A stretch of 17,613 bases of DNA from Actinomycetes bacterium (GCA_023404955.1 JAEXZY010000021.1:1-17613); one strand, 5' to 3'; shown: positions 1 through 7,614, counted from the stretch's first letter. The notes: generated by a model from the sequence alone, not told the origin. Numbers and translations: made by a program.

Positions 1-1
1 C

Positions 2-511
2 CGGCTGCGTGGGCTCGCAGTTGTTTAAAAGACACCGCCCCGGCCCCGCAGCCACGCCGCGCCGGCACGCCATCACCGCGGCGACCCGCCCGGCCACCAC
101 CGCGACCAGGACGCCGGCCCAGCCCGCCTGCGCGAACGCCAGGGTCTGGATCAGCACCGTCGTCGCGACGGCGGCCACCCCGAACGGGCCCGCTGTGCCC
201 TCCCGCATCACGGCCAGCGCGCGCTCCGGCGGGCCGTAACAGCCGAGGGCGTCGGTGGTGTCTGCGAGGCCGTCGATGTGCAGGCCGCGGGTCGCCAGCA
301 GCAGCAGCGCCACCGCCAGCGCACCGGCCAGCGCAGCGCCCGCGCCGAACGCCCAGAACCCCGCGGCCAGCACCGCTGCGGCCACCCCGCCCATGACCGC
401 CCCGACGACCGGCAGTGCGGTGATCACGCCGCGGCCCACCGGGGCGGTGCGAGTCGCCGGCACCGGCAGAACCGTCGCGAACGCGAAAGCGCCTGCCAGT
501 GAACGGATCAC
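2..511 (-). CDS. cobS: Adenosylcobinamide-GDP ribazoletransferase (cobalamin synthase), C-terminus missing
   Basis: CobS joins adenosylcobinamide-GDP to alpha-ribazole in the last steps of adenosylcobalamin synthesis and is an integral membrane protein. About 170 codons are visible from a GTG start at 511-509; the rest lies beyond the window edge (position 1 is the first base of the next, incomplete codon). The reading frame gives an N-terminus of the MIRSLAGAFAFATVLPVP type, then hydrophobic Ala/Leu/Val-rich segments, then the family motif TRGLHIDGLADTTDALG followed by a Met-Arg-(Glu/Asp)-Gly-(Thr/Ser)-x-Gly-Pro-Phe-Gly stretch. This matches mycobacterial CobS (about 249 residues) closely. 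The start is two bases after the cobT stop (516-514), so the two genes are translationally linked in the cobT-to-cobS direction. The last residues before the edge are unusual for the family and AT-rich (see findings). Confidence 0.93.
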   Translation of the reverse strand, partial: MIRSLAGAFAFATVLPVPATRTAPVGRGVITALPVVGAVMGGVAAAVLAAGFWAFGAGAALAGALAVALLLLATRGLHIDGLADTTDALGCYGPPERALAVMREGTAGPFGVAAVATTVLIQTLAFAQAGWAGVLVAVVAGRVAAVMACRRGVAAGPGRCLLNNCEPTQP

Positions 512-513
512 GG

Positions 514-1557
514 TCAGCCCTCGGAGATCCCGGCCTCTTCGAACGTCGCCATCGACGCGAGCGTGGCGACCGCGGCCCGCAGCACCGGCAGCGCGACCAG
601 GGCGCCTGAACCCTCGCCGAGGCGCATCCGCAGATCGAGGATCGGTGTCAGCCCCAGTTCGGTGAGCGCCAGCCCGTGCGCCGGCTCGGTGGAGCGGTGC
701 CCGGCCTGCCACCACAGCCGCGCGCCGGGCGCCAACCGTTCGGCGGCCAGCGCCGCCGCGGTCACGACAACCCCGTCGAGCAGTACCGGGGTGCGTCGCA
801 GCGCGGCCTGCGCGCAGAACCCCGTCATCGCGGCGAGGTCGGCGCCACCGCAGATGCGAAGCAGCGCAATCGGATCCGCCGACAGGCGCTTGGTGCGATA
901 GAGAGCGTCTCGGATCGCGGCGGTCTTGCGCTTCCAGCCCTCGTCGTCGACCCCGGTGCCGCGACCCACCACCGCGACCGGTTCGGCCCCGGTCAGGGCG
1001 GCCACCAGCGTGGTGGCCGGGGTGGTGTTGCCGATGCCCATGTCACCCGCGATCAGCAGATCCGCACCGGCGTCGACCTCCTCGTCGGCGATCCGCCGGC
1101 CCGCCTCGATGGCCGCGACCACCTCGTCGGGGCTCAGCGCGTCCTCGACGGTGATGTTGCCGCTCGAGCGGCGCACCTTGTGCGCTCCGACGTCGGGCGA
1201 CAGCGGCTCCTCGGTGTCGACCGCGATGTCGACGACGCGCACTCCCGCGTCGGCGAGGGACGCGAGCACGTTCACCGCGGCGCCACCGGCGGCGAAGTTG
1301 GCCATCATCGCCGCGGTCACCTCCGCGGGATAGGCCGACACTCCCGCCGCGGTGACGCCGTGGTCGCCGGCGAACACCACCACCCGGGCGCGCTCGAATT
1401 GCCGTGGCGGGCACGCGTTCTGGCACGACGCCACCCACACCGAGAGGTCCTCGAGGCGGCCGAGCGCTCCGGCCGGTTTGGTCAGCTGTGCCTGCCGGGC
1501 CCGCGCGGCGGCGGCGGCGACGGCATCGGGCGGGGCGATCTCAGGGAAGTAGGACAC
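514..1557 (-). CDS. cobT: Nicotinate-nucleotide--dimethylbenzimidazole phosphoribosyltransferase
   Basis: CobT transfers phosphoribose from nicotinate mononucleotide to dimethylbenzimidazole, giving alpha-ribazole phosphate for the lower ligand of cobalamin; it is cytosolic. The chosen GTG start (1557-1555) gives 347 residues, close to the mycobacterial 361. It begins eight bases after the stop of the upstream DUF3043 gene, whereas the longer open frame runs back into that gene. Family motifs seen: LTKPAGALGRLE near residue 25, VVFAGDHGV near 58, AGDMGIGNTTPA in the middle, WWQAGHRSTEP, and the C-terminal RLGEGSGA that holds the catalytic glutamate. No clear Shine-Dalgarno precedes the GTG, which fits coupling to the gene upstream. 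It is followed two bases later by cobS, so the pair makes the lower-ligand part of the cobamide pathway. Confidence 0.96.
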   Translation of the reverse strand: MSYFPEIAPPDAVAAAAARARQAQLTKPAGALGRLEDLSVWVASCQNACPPRQFERARVVVFAGDHGVTAAGVSAYPAEVTAAMMANFAAGGAAVNVLASLADAGVRVVDIAVDTEEPLSPDVGAHKVRRSSGNITVEDALSPDEVVAAIEAGRRIADEEVDAGADLLIAGDMGIGNTTPATTLVAALTGAEPVAVVGRGTGVDDEGWKRKTAAIRDALYRTKRLSADPIALLRICGGADLAAMTGFCAQAALRRTPVLLDGVVVTAAALAAERLAPGARLWWQAGHRSTEPAHGLALTELGLTPILDLRMRLGEGSGALVALPVLRAAVATLASMATFEEAGISEG

Positions 1558-1565
1558 CGACGGCG

Positions 1566-2246
1566 TCAGTCGATGGTGGCGCCGCGCTCGACCTGCGGGC
1601 GAGGCGCACGCATCCGGCGCAGCTGCGACGCACGGCTGGCGGCGTAGAAACCGAGCTTCCACCCGGATTCGGTGTTGCCGGGGAACTTCTGGTCGACCTT
1701 CCGGTTCGCCCGGCGACCGAGGAAGAAGCCGTCGACGACCATGATCAGCACCAGCACCAGCATCGCCGGGGAGATCAGCTGCTGCACCTGGACCGAGGGC
1801 ACCGCCAACATCACCAGGATCAGGCCCAGCGCCGACGGCATGAACAATCCGAGTACGTTGCGCCGGGAATCGACCAGATCGCGCACGTACCGGCGCACCG
1901 GACCCTTGTCCCGGGGGAGCAGATAGGCGTCGTCTCCGGCCATCATCTTCTCGCGGCGCTCCGACATCGTGGCGCGGCGCTCGAGCTTCTCGGCCTTGCG
2001 CTCCTCGCGGGAGAGCTTCGGCCCGCGCAGTTCCTTGCGGCGGCGCCGGGCCTCGGCGGTGGTCATCGGCGCCGGCGCGACCGGTCCGCGGCGGCGGCTC
2101 GCCTCGCTGCGCTTCGGGGTGGGCCTGCCCTTGGGTGCCGTTGTCACGCGCCCGCTGGCAGCGGTCTCGTGGATCGGCTCGTCAGGGGAGGTCGAACCCG
2201 GCCGATCGTCCCCGGCGTCGTCGTTCTTACGGCCCAGCAGCTTCAC
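1566..2246 (-). CDS. DUF3043 family membrane protein (Rv2206-like)
   Basis: Function unknown. With the GTG start at 2246-2244 the protein has 226 residues and begins VKLLGRK, which matches how I remember mycobacterial orthologs starting; a TTG ten codons upstream (2276) is the alternative. Seen in order: an acidic and Ser/Pro-rich N-terminus, the actinobacterial DUF3043 hallmark KGRPTPKRSEA at residues 39-49, a long very basic Arg/Lys/Glu stretch (about 66-102) that may be helical, then two membrane segments at about 131-152 and 158-177, and a basic C-terminal tail. The topology suggests a large cytosolic N-terminal region. The gene lies directly upstream of cobT with an eight-base gap to the cobT start. 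That arrangement is conserved in mycobacteria but does not prove a role in cobamide synthesis. Confidence 0.88.
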   Translation of the reverse strand: MKLLGRKNDDAGDDRPGSTSPDEPIHETAASGRVTTAPKGRPTPKRSEASRRRGPVAPAPMTTAEARRRRKELRGPKLSREERKAEKLERRATMSERREKMMAGDDAYLLPRDKGPVRRYVRDLVDSRRNVLGLFMPSALGLILVMLAVPSVQVQQLISPAMLVLVLIMVVDGFFLGRRANRKVDQKFPGNTESGWKLGFYAASRASQLRRMRAPRPQVERGATID

Positions 2247-2325
2247 ATGTGCCAGGTTACTTCCCGCCTGTGGCAACGACGCAGCCCGCCGTGCGGCACC
2301 TGCGAGTGCGGCTTAATCTGCCGGA

Positions 2326-3399
2326 ATGCCCCGGACCGTTGTGATCGCGCCGGACTCCTTCGGCGACAGCCTCACCGCCGTCGCGGCGGCCCGCTGTATC
2401 GCGACCGGGTGGGGCAGCGCACGGCCGCAGGACCAGCTGATCCTGGCGCCGCAGTCCGACGGCGGCCCCGGCTTCGTCGACGTCCTGGCCGGCCGGCTGG
2501 GCGAGCGGCGCACCGAGCGGGTCAGCGGACCACTGACCGTCGACGTCGACGCCGAGTGGGTGTTGGACCCGGGCCCTCCGGCGACCGCGTACATCGAATG
2601 CGCCCAGGCGTGCGGCCTGGCCCTGTTGGGCGGTGCACCCACGGTGCACACGGCCGTCGACGCGCACACCCGCGGGGTCGGGACCCTGATCAACGCGGCT
2701 CTGGCTGCCGGCGCCCGCCGGATCGTCGTCGGACTCGGCGGCAGCGGCAGCACCGACGGCGGCCGCGGCATGGTCGAGGCACTCGGAGGGCTTGCTGCTG
2801 CCCGTGACCTGCTGGCGAACGTCGACCTGATCGCCGCGAGTGACGTCGAACACCCGCTGCTCGGCCCGCGTGGCGCGGCGGCAGTGTTCGGGCCGCAGAA
2901 GGGCGCCGATCCCGCCACCGTCGAAGCCCTGGAGGAGCGACTGACGGCCTGGGCCCGGCAGCTGGACGACACAGCGGGCCGACCGATCCGCGACGAGCCG
3001 GGAGCCGGGGCGGCCGGCGGGCTGGGTGCGGCGCTGCTCGCGCTGGGGGCGCGCCGCGAATCCGGGGCGGCGATCATCGCCGAGCACACCGGTCTAGACA
3101 CCGACCTGGACGCTGCCGACCTGGTCATCACCGGTGAGGGCCGCTTCGACGATCAGTCGCTGCACGGCAAGGTGGTCAGCGCGCTGGCCGCCGGCGCGGG
3201 CCGGCGCGGCGTGCCGGTGCTGGTCATGGCCGGTCAGGTCACCCTGTCAGAGCAGGAGCGCAGCGCCGCGGGCATCGTGGCGGCCCACTCGATCACCGAG
3301 CACGCCGGCTCGGTGCGCCGCGCCATCGACGAAGCAGCCGAGCAGCTCACCAGCCTGGCCGCCGCCGTGGCAGCGGCATGGACATGGGTGCAGAGTTAG
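2326..3399 (+). CDS. Glycerate kinase family protein (GlxK/GarK type, Rv2205c-like)
   Basis: Members of this family phosphorylate D-glycerate with ATP, feeding it into lower glycolysis; cytosolic. The 357-residue length is slightly below the usual 370-380. Visible motifs: an N-terminal APDSF at 8-12, APQSDGGPG at 41-49, the Gly/Ser-rich GLGGSGSTDGG at 136-146, QKGAD near 191, PGAGAAGGLG at 225-234, and TGEGRFDDQS followed by Gly-Lys at 269-282. All are expected for the family. The N-terminal motif is usually APDSFKGSL, but here it reads Ser-Phe-Gly-Asp-Ser-Leu, so the lysine is absent; the M. tuberculosis ortholog as I recall it also has Gly-Asp there. The gene is divergent from the DUF3043 gene across 79 bases and is followed by erpA after 107 bases. 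The substrate in mycobacteria is inferred from the family only. Confidence 0.88.
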   Translation: MPRTVVIAPDSFGDSLTAVAAARCIATGWGSARPQDQLILAPQSDGGPGFVDVLAGRLGERRTERVSGPLTVDVDAEWVLDPGPPATAYIECAQACGLALLGGAPTVHTAVDAHTRGVGTLINAALAAGARRIVVGLGGSGSTDGGRGMVEALGGLAAARDLLANVDLIAASDVEHPLLGPRGAAAVFGPQKGADPATVEALEERLTAWARQLDDTAGRPIRDEPGAGAAGGLGAALLALGARRESGAAIIAEHTGLDTDLDAADLVITGEGRFDDQSLHGKVVSALAAGAGRRGVPVLVMAGQVTLSEQERSAAGIVAAHSITEHAGSVRRAIDEAAEQLTSLAAAVAAAWTWVQS

Positions 3400-3420
3400 G
3401 GGGAATAGGGTCGGACCGCG

Positions 3421-3449
3421 GGAATACCGTCCGAACGAGGTACCGTTGA
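3421..3449 (+). promoter_or_regulatory. Candidate ECF sigma (SigH/SigE-type) promoter for erpA
   Basis: A -35-like GGAAT lies at 3421-3425 and a -10-like CGTTGA at 3444-3449, with 18 bases between GGAAT and CGTT. The mycobacterial SigH/SigE consensus is roughly GGAAC/T, 16-19 bases, then CGTT. A transcript would start near 3455 and give a leader of about 50 bases before the erpA ATG at 3507. The motif match is visible; its use is inferred. Confidence 0.4.
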
Positions 3450-3496
3450 AGACGTGGGGTCACGGCGTTGTTGGCCTCACCCACGAACATCCACAC

Positions 3497-3501
3497 AGGA
3501 G
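3497..3501 (+). promoter_or_regulatory. Strong ribosome binding site of erpA
   Basis: AGGAG five bases before the ATG at 3507. This selects that start over the in-frame ATG at 3468, which has no such site. Confidence 0.8.
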
Positions 3502-3506
3502 TATTC

Positions 3507-3884
3507 ATGACTGTTCAGGACGAGTCGGCAGTGCAGGCAGGACAGGCCACCGACACCCAACACGGCGTGATCCTGACGGAGGCCGCGGCGACCAAGGCCA
3601 AAGCGCTGCTCGATCAGGAGGGCCGGGATGACCTGGCGCTGCGCATCGCGGTCCAGCCCGGCGGCTGCGCAGGCCTGCGCTACAACCTGTTCTTCGACGA
3701 CCGCACCCTCGACGGCGACCTGACCGTCGAGTTCGGTGGGGTCAACCTGACGGTGGACCGGATGAGCGCCCCCTACGTGCAGGGCGCCTCGATCGACTTC
3801 GTCGACACCATCGAGAAGCAGGGGTTCACCATCGACAACCCCAACGCCACCGGCTCGTGCGCCTGCGGCGACTCCTTCAACTGA
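3507..3884 (+). CDS. erpA: Iron-sulfur cluster insertion protein, HesB/IscA/ErpA family
   Basis: A-type carrier that receives an Fe-S cluster and hands it to apo-enzymes; cytosolic. The 125-residue protein has the family core: after a Thr/Gln-rich N-terminus of about 20 residues comes VILTEAAATKAKALL, then the three conserved cysteines C54 (in QPGGCAGLRYN), C118 and C120 (in GSCACGDSF), which bind the cluster. The length is close to the mycobacterial Rv2204c (118). The start is set by a strong AGGAG five bases upstream. It stands downstream of the glycerate kinase gene but has its own 107-base upstream region with a possible stress-type promoter. It ends two bases before the stop of the convergent membrane-protein gene. 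The Rieske protein QcrA encoded in this window is a potential client, which is inference. Confidence 0.95.
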   Translation: MTVQDESAVQAGQATDTQHGVILTEAAATKAKALLDQEGRDDLALRIAVQPGGCAGLRYNLFFDDRTLDGDLTVEFGGVNLTVDRMSAPYVQGASIDFVDTIEKQGFTIDNPNATGSCACGDSFN

Positions 3885-3885
3885 G

Positions 3886-4533
3886 CTAGTACTGACCTGC
3901 CGTACGCGGCAGGTAGGAGCACACCAGCACGTCGTTGTCGACCGAGACCAGCTGAGCGATCGCCTGCTCGTCGGCATCGGCGGGCTGGCTGCGTGACGAC
4001 CGGCTCTGCGGGCTCACCTTCATCGTAAACAACACCTGAGCCTGCGTCGGCGACGACAGCACCATCTTGTCGATCGATGTCACCTGCGCGCTGCTGTATT
4101 GCTTGCGGAACGCATCGCTGGACAGGCTGGCCAGCGCCAGATCCGACCGCCGCTCCTTCACCGCGTCGAACAACCCGCAGAGGCTGTGCCGCGCCACGGA
4201 TTCGGCGTCGCCGTTGGACAGTGCGTCGAGATAGTTCTGGATGGCGCCGCGCGCCGTCGCCTCGGTCAGCGCACCGCCAGGTGAATCATCGTTGTTGTTC
4301 CGCGTGAGCGCCACGGCAGTCACCACGCCGGCCACCGCGAGCACCGCGATGACAGCCACCACGATCGCAACCCAGCGTCGCCGGCGCGGCGGGTAGGGAA
4401 CAGGCGGCGGCAGTGCACCGGGATAGGCGGCGGTGAACCCGGAATCGGGGTAGGGCTGCTGCCCGTAACCCCCGGGATAGTCCTGCGGTCCTGCTGGTCC
4501 AGCTCCGTAGTGGGGCGGGTAAGGACCAGTCAT
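3886..4533 (-). CDS. Single-pass membrane protein with Pro/Tyr/Gly-rich N-terminus (Rv2203-like)
   Basis: Function unknown. 215 residues. The first 50 are rich in Pro, Tyr and Gly with repeated Tyr-Pro units and end in a run of arginines (50-53); one membrane segment follows at about 54-76, and then an outside domain of about 140 residues. The positive-inside rule places the Pro/Tyr tail in the cytosol. The outer part begins LTEATARGAIQNYLDALSNGD, resembling DUF4878/lumazine-binding-like domains attached to many actinobacterial membrane proteins, and carries two cysteines (in HSLCGLF and VLVCSYL) that could form a disulfide. It corresponds by position to Rv2203. It is divergent from adoK across 177 bases and ends back-to-back with erpA. 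An 8-bp-stem hairpin (3895-3914) lies within its last codons. Confidence 0.8.
   Translation of the reverse strand: MTGPYPPHYGAGPAGPQDYPGGYGQQPYPDSGFTAAYPGALPPPVPYPPRRRRWVAIVVAVIAVLAVAGVVTAVALTRNNNDDSPGGALTEATARGAIQNYLDALSNGDAESVARHSLCGLFDAVKERRSDLALASLSSDAFRKQYSSAQVTSIDKMVLSSPTQAQVLFTMKVSPQSRSSRSQPADADEQAIAQLVSVDNDVLVCSYLPRTAGQY
3895..3914. terminator. Possible hairpin at the convergent erpA / membrane-protein 3' ends
   Basis: Perfect 8-bp stem ACCTGCCG / CGGCAGGT with a TACG loop, starting 11 bases after the erpA stop. There is no T-run and it lies inside the 3' end of the opposite gene, so it may be coincidental. Confidence 0.3.
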
Positions 4534-4592
4534 ACATGAACTCCCGGGCAGGTCGGTGGATTGCGTTTGTGGATCGAGTTCCCTCTACAGTG

Positions 4593-4632
4593 GCCCGTAC
4601 GGGCACTCATAGGCAGGTTAGCGCACGTGCGC
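4593..4632. repeat. Two 12-bp perfect palindromes in the adoK upstream region
   Basis: GCCCGTACGGGC at 4593-4604 and GCGCACGTGCGC at 4621-4632 are each self-complementary, with centres 28 bases apart. They sit between the divergent membrane-protein gene and adoK, upstream of a TAGGGT (4675-4680) that could be a -10 element for adoK. An operator role is inference. Confidence 0.45.
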
Positions 4633-4710
4633 AGGCTGCTCCGGCTGGCAAAGAGTCCGCCGATGGGACCCAGCTAGGGTGTCTGACGACTTCACGAAGG
4701 GTGTGACTGC

Positions 4711-5682
4711 GTGACCATTGCCGTGACCGGATCGATCGCCACAGATCATCTGATGCGCTTTCCCGGCCGTTTCTCCGAGCAGTTGCTGGCCGATCACCTG
4801 CAGAAGGTGTCGCTGAGCTTCCTCGTCGACGATCTGGTGATGCACCGTGGTGGCGTCGCCGGCAACATGGCCTACGCGATGGGCGTGCTGGGCGGCCGGC
4901 CGACGCTGATCGGCGCCGTCGGCGCCGACTTCGACGACTACCGCCAGTGGCTGACCGAGGCCGGCGTCAACTGCGACGCGGTGCTGGTGTCGGACTCCGC
5001 CTACACCGCACGGTTCGTCTGCACCACCGACGAGGACATGGCGCAGATCGCGTCGTTCTATCCCGGCGCGATGTCGGAGTCCCGTAACATCAAGCTCGCC
5101 GACGTCGTAACCCGCACCGGCACACCGGATCTGGTGATCATCGGGGCCAACGATCCCGAGGCGATGTTCCTCTACACCGAAGAGTGCCGGTCCCTGGGGC
5201 TGGCGTTCGCGGCCGACCCCAGCCAGCAGCTGGCCCGCCTGTCCGGCGACGAGATCCGGCGGCTGATCGACGGCGCGACCTACCTGTTCACCAACGACTA
5301 CGAATGGGACCTGCTGCTGCAGAAGTCCGGGTGGTCGGAGGCCGAGGTGATGCAGCAGATTCAGCTGCGGGTCACCACGCTGGGCGAGAAGGGTGTCGAC
5401 CTGGTCGGGCGCGACGGAACGTTCGTCCACGTCGACGTGGTGCCGGAGCGGCGCCGCGAGGATCCGACCGGCATCGGTGACGCGTTCCGTGCGGGCTTCC
5501 TCACCGGTCGCGACGCCGGGTTGTCGCTGGAGCGGGCCGCCCAGCTGGCCTCGCTGGTCGCGACGCTGGTACTCGAGGCGCCCGGCCCGCAGGAGTGGAC
5601 CTGGGATCGTGACGACGCGATCGCGCGGCTGACCGATGCGTACGGCGACGAGGCCGGCCGCGAGATCGCCCAGGCGCTCTAG
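4711..5682 (+). CDS. adoK: Adenosine kinase (PfkB/ribokinase family)
   Basis: AdoK phosphorylates adenosine to AMP in purine salvage; cytosolic. The 323-residue protein is nearly collinear with M. tuberculosis AdoK (324 residues), including the identical opening MTIAVTGSIATDHLMRFPGR. PfkB features: the glycine-rich GGVAGN at 47-52, the substrate-side region around 100-120, and the C-terminal DPTGIGDAF with the catalytic base D257 in the anion-hole motif Gly-x-Gly-Asp. The start is GTG, preceded by GAAGG about ten bases upstream. The gene is often annotated as a generic carbohydrate kinase, but the mycobacterial enzyme is an adenosine kinase that is structurally nearer to ribokinases than to eukaryotic adenosine kinases. 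Its stop codon directly abuts the stop of the convergent asnB, with no base between. Confidence 0.94.
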   Translation: MTIAVTGSIATDHLMRFPGRFSEQLLADHLQKVSLSFLVDDLVMHRGGVAGNMAYAMGVLGGRPTLIGAVGADFDDYRQWLTEAGVNCDAVLVSDSAYTARFVCTTDEDMAQIASFYPGAMSESRNIKLADVVTRTGTPDLVIIGANDPEAMFLYTEECRSLGLAFAADPSQQLARLSGDEIRRLIDGATYLFTNDYEWDLLLQKSGWSEAEVMQQIQLRVTTLGEKGVDLVGRDGTFVHVDVVPERRREDPTGIGDAFRAGFLTGRDAGLSLERAAQLASLVATLVLEAPGPQEWTWDRDDAIARLTDAYGDEAGREIAQAL

Positions 5683-5689
5683 CTAGAGC
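5676..5689. repeat. 14-bp palindrome spanning the adjoining adoK and asnB stop codons
   Basis: GCTCTAGCTAGAGC is perfectly self-complementary. It contains the adoK TAG (5680-5682) and, on the other strand, the asnB TAG (5685-5683), so the intergenic distance is zero. It could be a minimal two-way hairpin but has no T-run. Confidence 0.6.
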
Positions 5690-7614
5690 TGCACCGGATA
5701 GGTCGGCTCGCTGATCGCCGGCGTCACGCTGCCCTCGATGAAGATCGCGTGCCACAGCAGGAAGATCAGCACCGTCCACAGCCGGCGGCTGTGATCGGCT
5801 CCGCCCGTGCGGTGTTCGTCGAGCATCGCGCGGACGGCCGGGAGGTCGATCAGCTCGCCTGCGCCTGACGCCGCGATCGTCTCGTACGCCCAGTCCAGCA
5901 GCTCGCCCGCCCGCAACCAGTGCCGGATGGGCACCGGGAAGCCCAACTTCGGCCGGTGCAGCACATGCGCGGGAATGATCGGCTCCAAGGCCTTACGCAG
6001 CGCGTACTTCGTCGTCGACCGGGTGATCTTCTCCTCGTACGGCAACCGGGAGGCGACCGCGAACACCTCCGGGTCCAGGAACGGCACCCGCAGCTCCAGT
6101 GAGTTCGCCATCGTCATTTTGTCGGCCTTGACCAGGATGTCGCCGCGCAGCCAAGTGAACAGATCGATGTGCTGCATGCGCGCCACCGGGTCCCACCCGG
6201 CCGACTGCGCGTACACCGCAGCGGTGACGTCGGTGTGGGTCCACTCCGGGCGGAACCGCGTCAGCACCGCGCGCAACTGGGCGTCGGAGAAGCTGCGCGC
6301 GTTGCCGTAGTACCGCTCCTCGAGCGTCAGCGAGCCGCGGTGCAGCAGGCTCTTGCCCCGCATGCCCTCGGGCAGCGGGCCGGCCATCCGGCCGACCGAC
6401 TTGCGCACGCCGCGCGGCAGATAGTCGAACGGCTTCAGCGACAACGGCTCCCGGTAGATCGTGTAGCCGCCGAACAACTCGTCGGCCCCCTCACCCGAGA
6501 GCACCACCTTCACGTGCTTGCGGGCCTCACGGGCGATGAAGAACAGCGGCACCAGCGCCGGATCGGCCACCGGCTCGTCGAGGTACCAGACGATCTCGGG
6601 CAGCGCCTCGACGAACTCGGCCTGACTGACCACCTTGGTGACGTGCCGTGCGCCGATCGCCTCGGCCGAGGCGACCGCGACGTCGACCTCGGAGAACCCG
6701 GCCCGCTCGAAGCCGGTCGTGAACGTGATCAGCCGCGGGTTGTGCCGCATCGCCAGCGCCGCGATCGCCGTGGAATCGATGCCGCCCGACAGGAACGACC
6801 CGACGGTGACGTCGGCGCGCATGTGCTTGGCCACCGAATCCTCGAGCACCGCGGTGATCTCGTCGTAGCGCGACTGCTCGCGCCCCGCCACGAACGGCAC
6901 GGCGGCGAACCGCGGGGTGAAATAGCGCGTCACCTCCGGTGTGCCGCCGGGCCTCACCCGCGCATAGCTGCCCGATTCCAGCCGGCGGATGCCGTGCTGC
7001 AGCGTCTCGGGCTCCGGGACGTACTGCAGCACGGTGTAGTGCTGCACGGCACGCTCGTCGATGCTCAGATCGAGGCCCAGTTGCTCGGCGATGTCCAGCA
7101 GGCACTTCTTCTCGCTGCCGACGGCGGTGCCGCCGGGCCCGGTGGCCAGATACAGCGGCTTGATGCCGAACGGGTCCCGGGCGCAGAACAGCTCCTCGGT
7201 GACGGTGTCCCAGAGCGCGAACGCGAACATGCCGCGCAACCGGGTGAGCGCCTCTGCGCCCCAGTGGTGATAGGCGGCGACGATCGCCTCGCCGTCGCCG
7301 TCGGTGTGGAAGACGGCTCCGTGTTCGGCGCGCAGGGCCTCTCTGAGCTCGAGGTAGTTGTAGATCTCACCGTTGAACACCAGCGCGTAGCGCTGCGGCG
7401 CCTCGGCCGGGCCCCACCGCAACGGCTGGTGGCTGTGGGCGATGTCGATGATCGAGAGGCGGTTGAAACCCAGCACCACGCTGTCGTCGTTCCAGGTTCC
7501 GGGCTCGTCGGGGCCCCGGTGCCGCATCAGGTGGCTGGCGCCGGAAACGGCATCGACGAGGCTGGGGGAGACCTCATGGGCAGGATCGGTCACCAACGCC
7601 AGCAGTCCGCACAC
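5683..7614 (-). CDS. asnB: Asparagine synthetase, glutamine-hydrolysing
   Basis: Makes asparagine from aspartate, ATP and glutamine; cytosolic. The start is the GTG at 7614-7612 because the next codon is TGC: in class II glutamine amidotransferases the catalytic cysteine must be residue 2 after Met removal, giving (M)CGLLALV. A frame extended 13 codons upstream would bury that cysteine. The resulting 643 residues match mycobacterial AsnB (652). Seen in order: the glutaminase domain with HLMRHRGPDEPGTW, GFNRLSIIDIAHSHQPL and NGEIYNYLELRE, then DGEAIVAAYHHWG and RGMFAFALWD. The synthetase domain follows with the ATP pyrophosphatase loop SFLSGGIDSTAIAAL and LSGEGADELFGGY. It is divergent from ctaC, sharing a 146-base upstream region, and lies beside the oxidase genes as in other mycobacteria. 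Confidence 0.96.
   Translation of the reverse strand: MCGLLALVTDPAHEVSPSLVDAVSGASHLMRHRGPDEPGTWNDDSVVLGFNRLSIIDIAHSHQPLRWGPAEAPQRYALVFNGEIYNYLELREALRAEHGAVFHTDGDGEAIVAAYHHWGAEALTRLRGMFAFALWDTVTEELFCARDPFGIKPLYLATGPGGTAVGSEKKCLLDIAEQLGLDLSIDERAVQHYTVLQYVPEPETLQHGIRRLESGSYARVRPGGTPEVTRYFTPRFAAVPFVAGREQSRYDEITAVLEDSVAKHMRADVTVGSFLSGGIDSTAIAALAMRHNPRLITFTTGFERAGFSEVDVAVASAEAIGARHVTKVVSQAEFVEALPEIVWYLDEPVADPALVPLFFIAREARKHVKVVLSGEGADELFGGYTIYREPLSLKPFDYLPRGVRKSVGRMAGPLPEGMRGKSLLHRGSLTLEERYYGNARSFSDAQLRAVLTRFRPEWTHTDVTAAVYAQSAGWDPVARMQHIDLFTWLRGDILVKADKMTMANSLELRVPFLDPEVFAVASRLPYEEKITRSTTKYALRKALEPIIPAHVLHRPKLGFPVPIRHWLRAGELLDWAYETIAASGAGELIDLPAVRAMLDEHRTGGADHSRRLWTVLIFLLWHAIFIEGSVTPAISEPTYPVQL

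Noticed and set aside
4618..5430. Minus-strand open frame (270 codons) opposite adoK
   Set aside because: Antisense to a near-identical adenosine kinase ortholog; no start context or domain.
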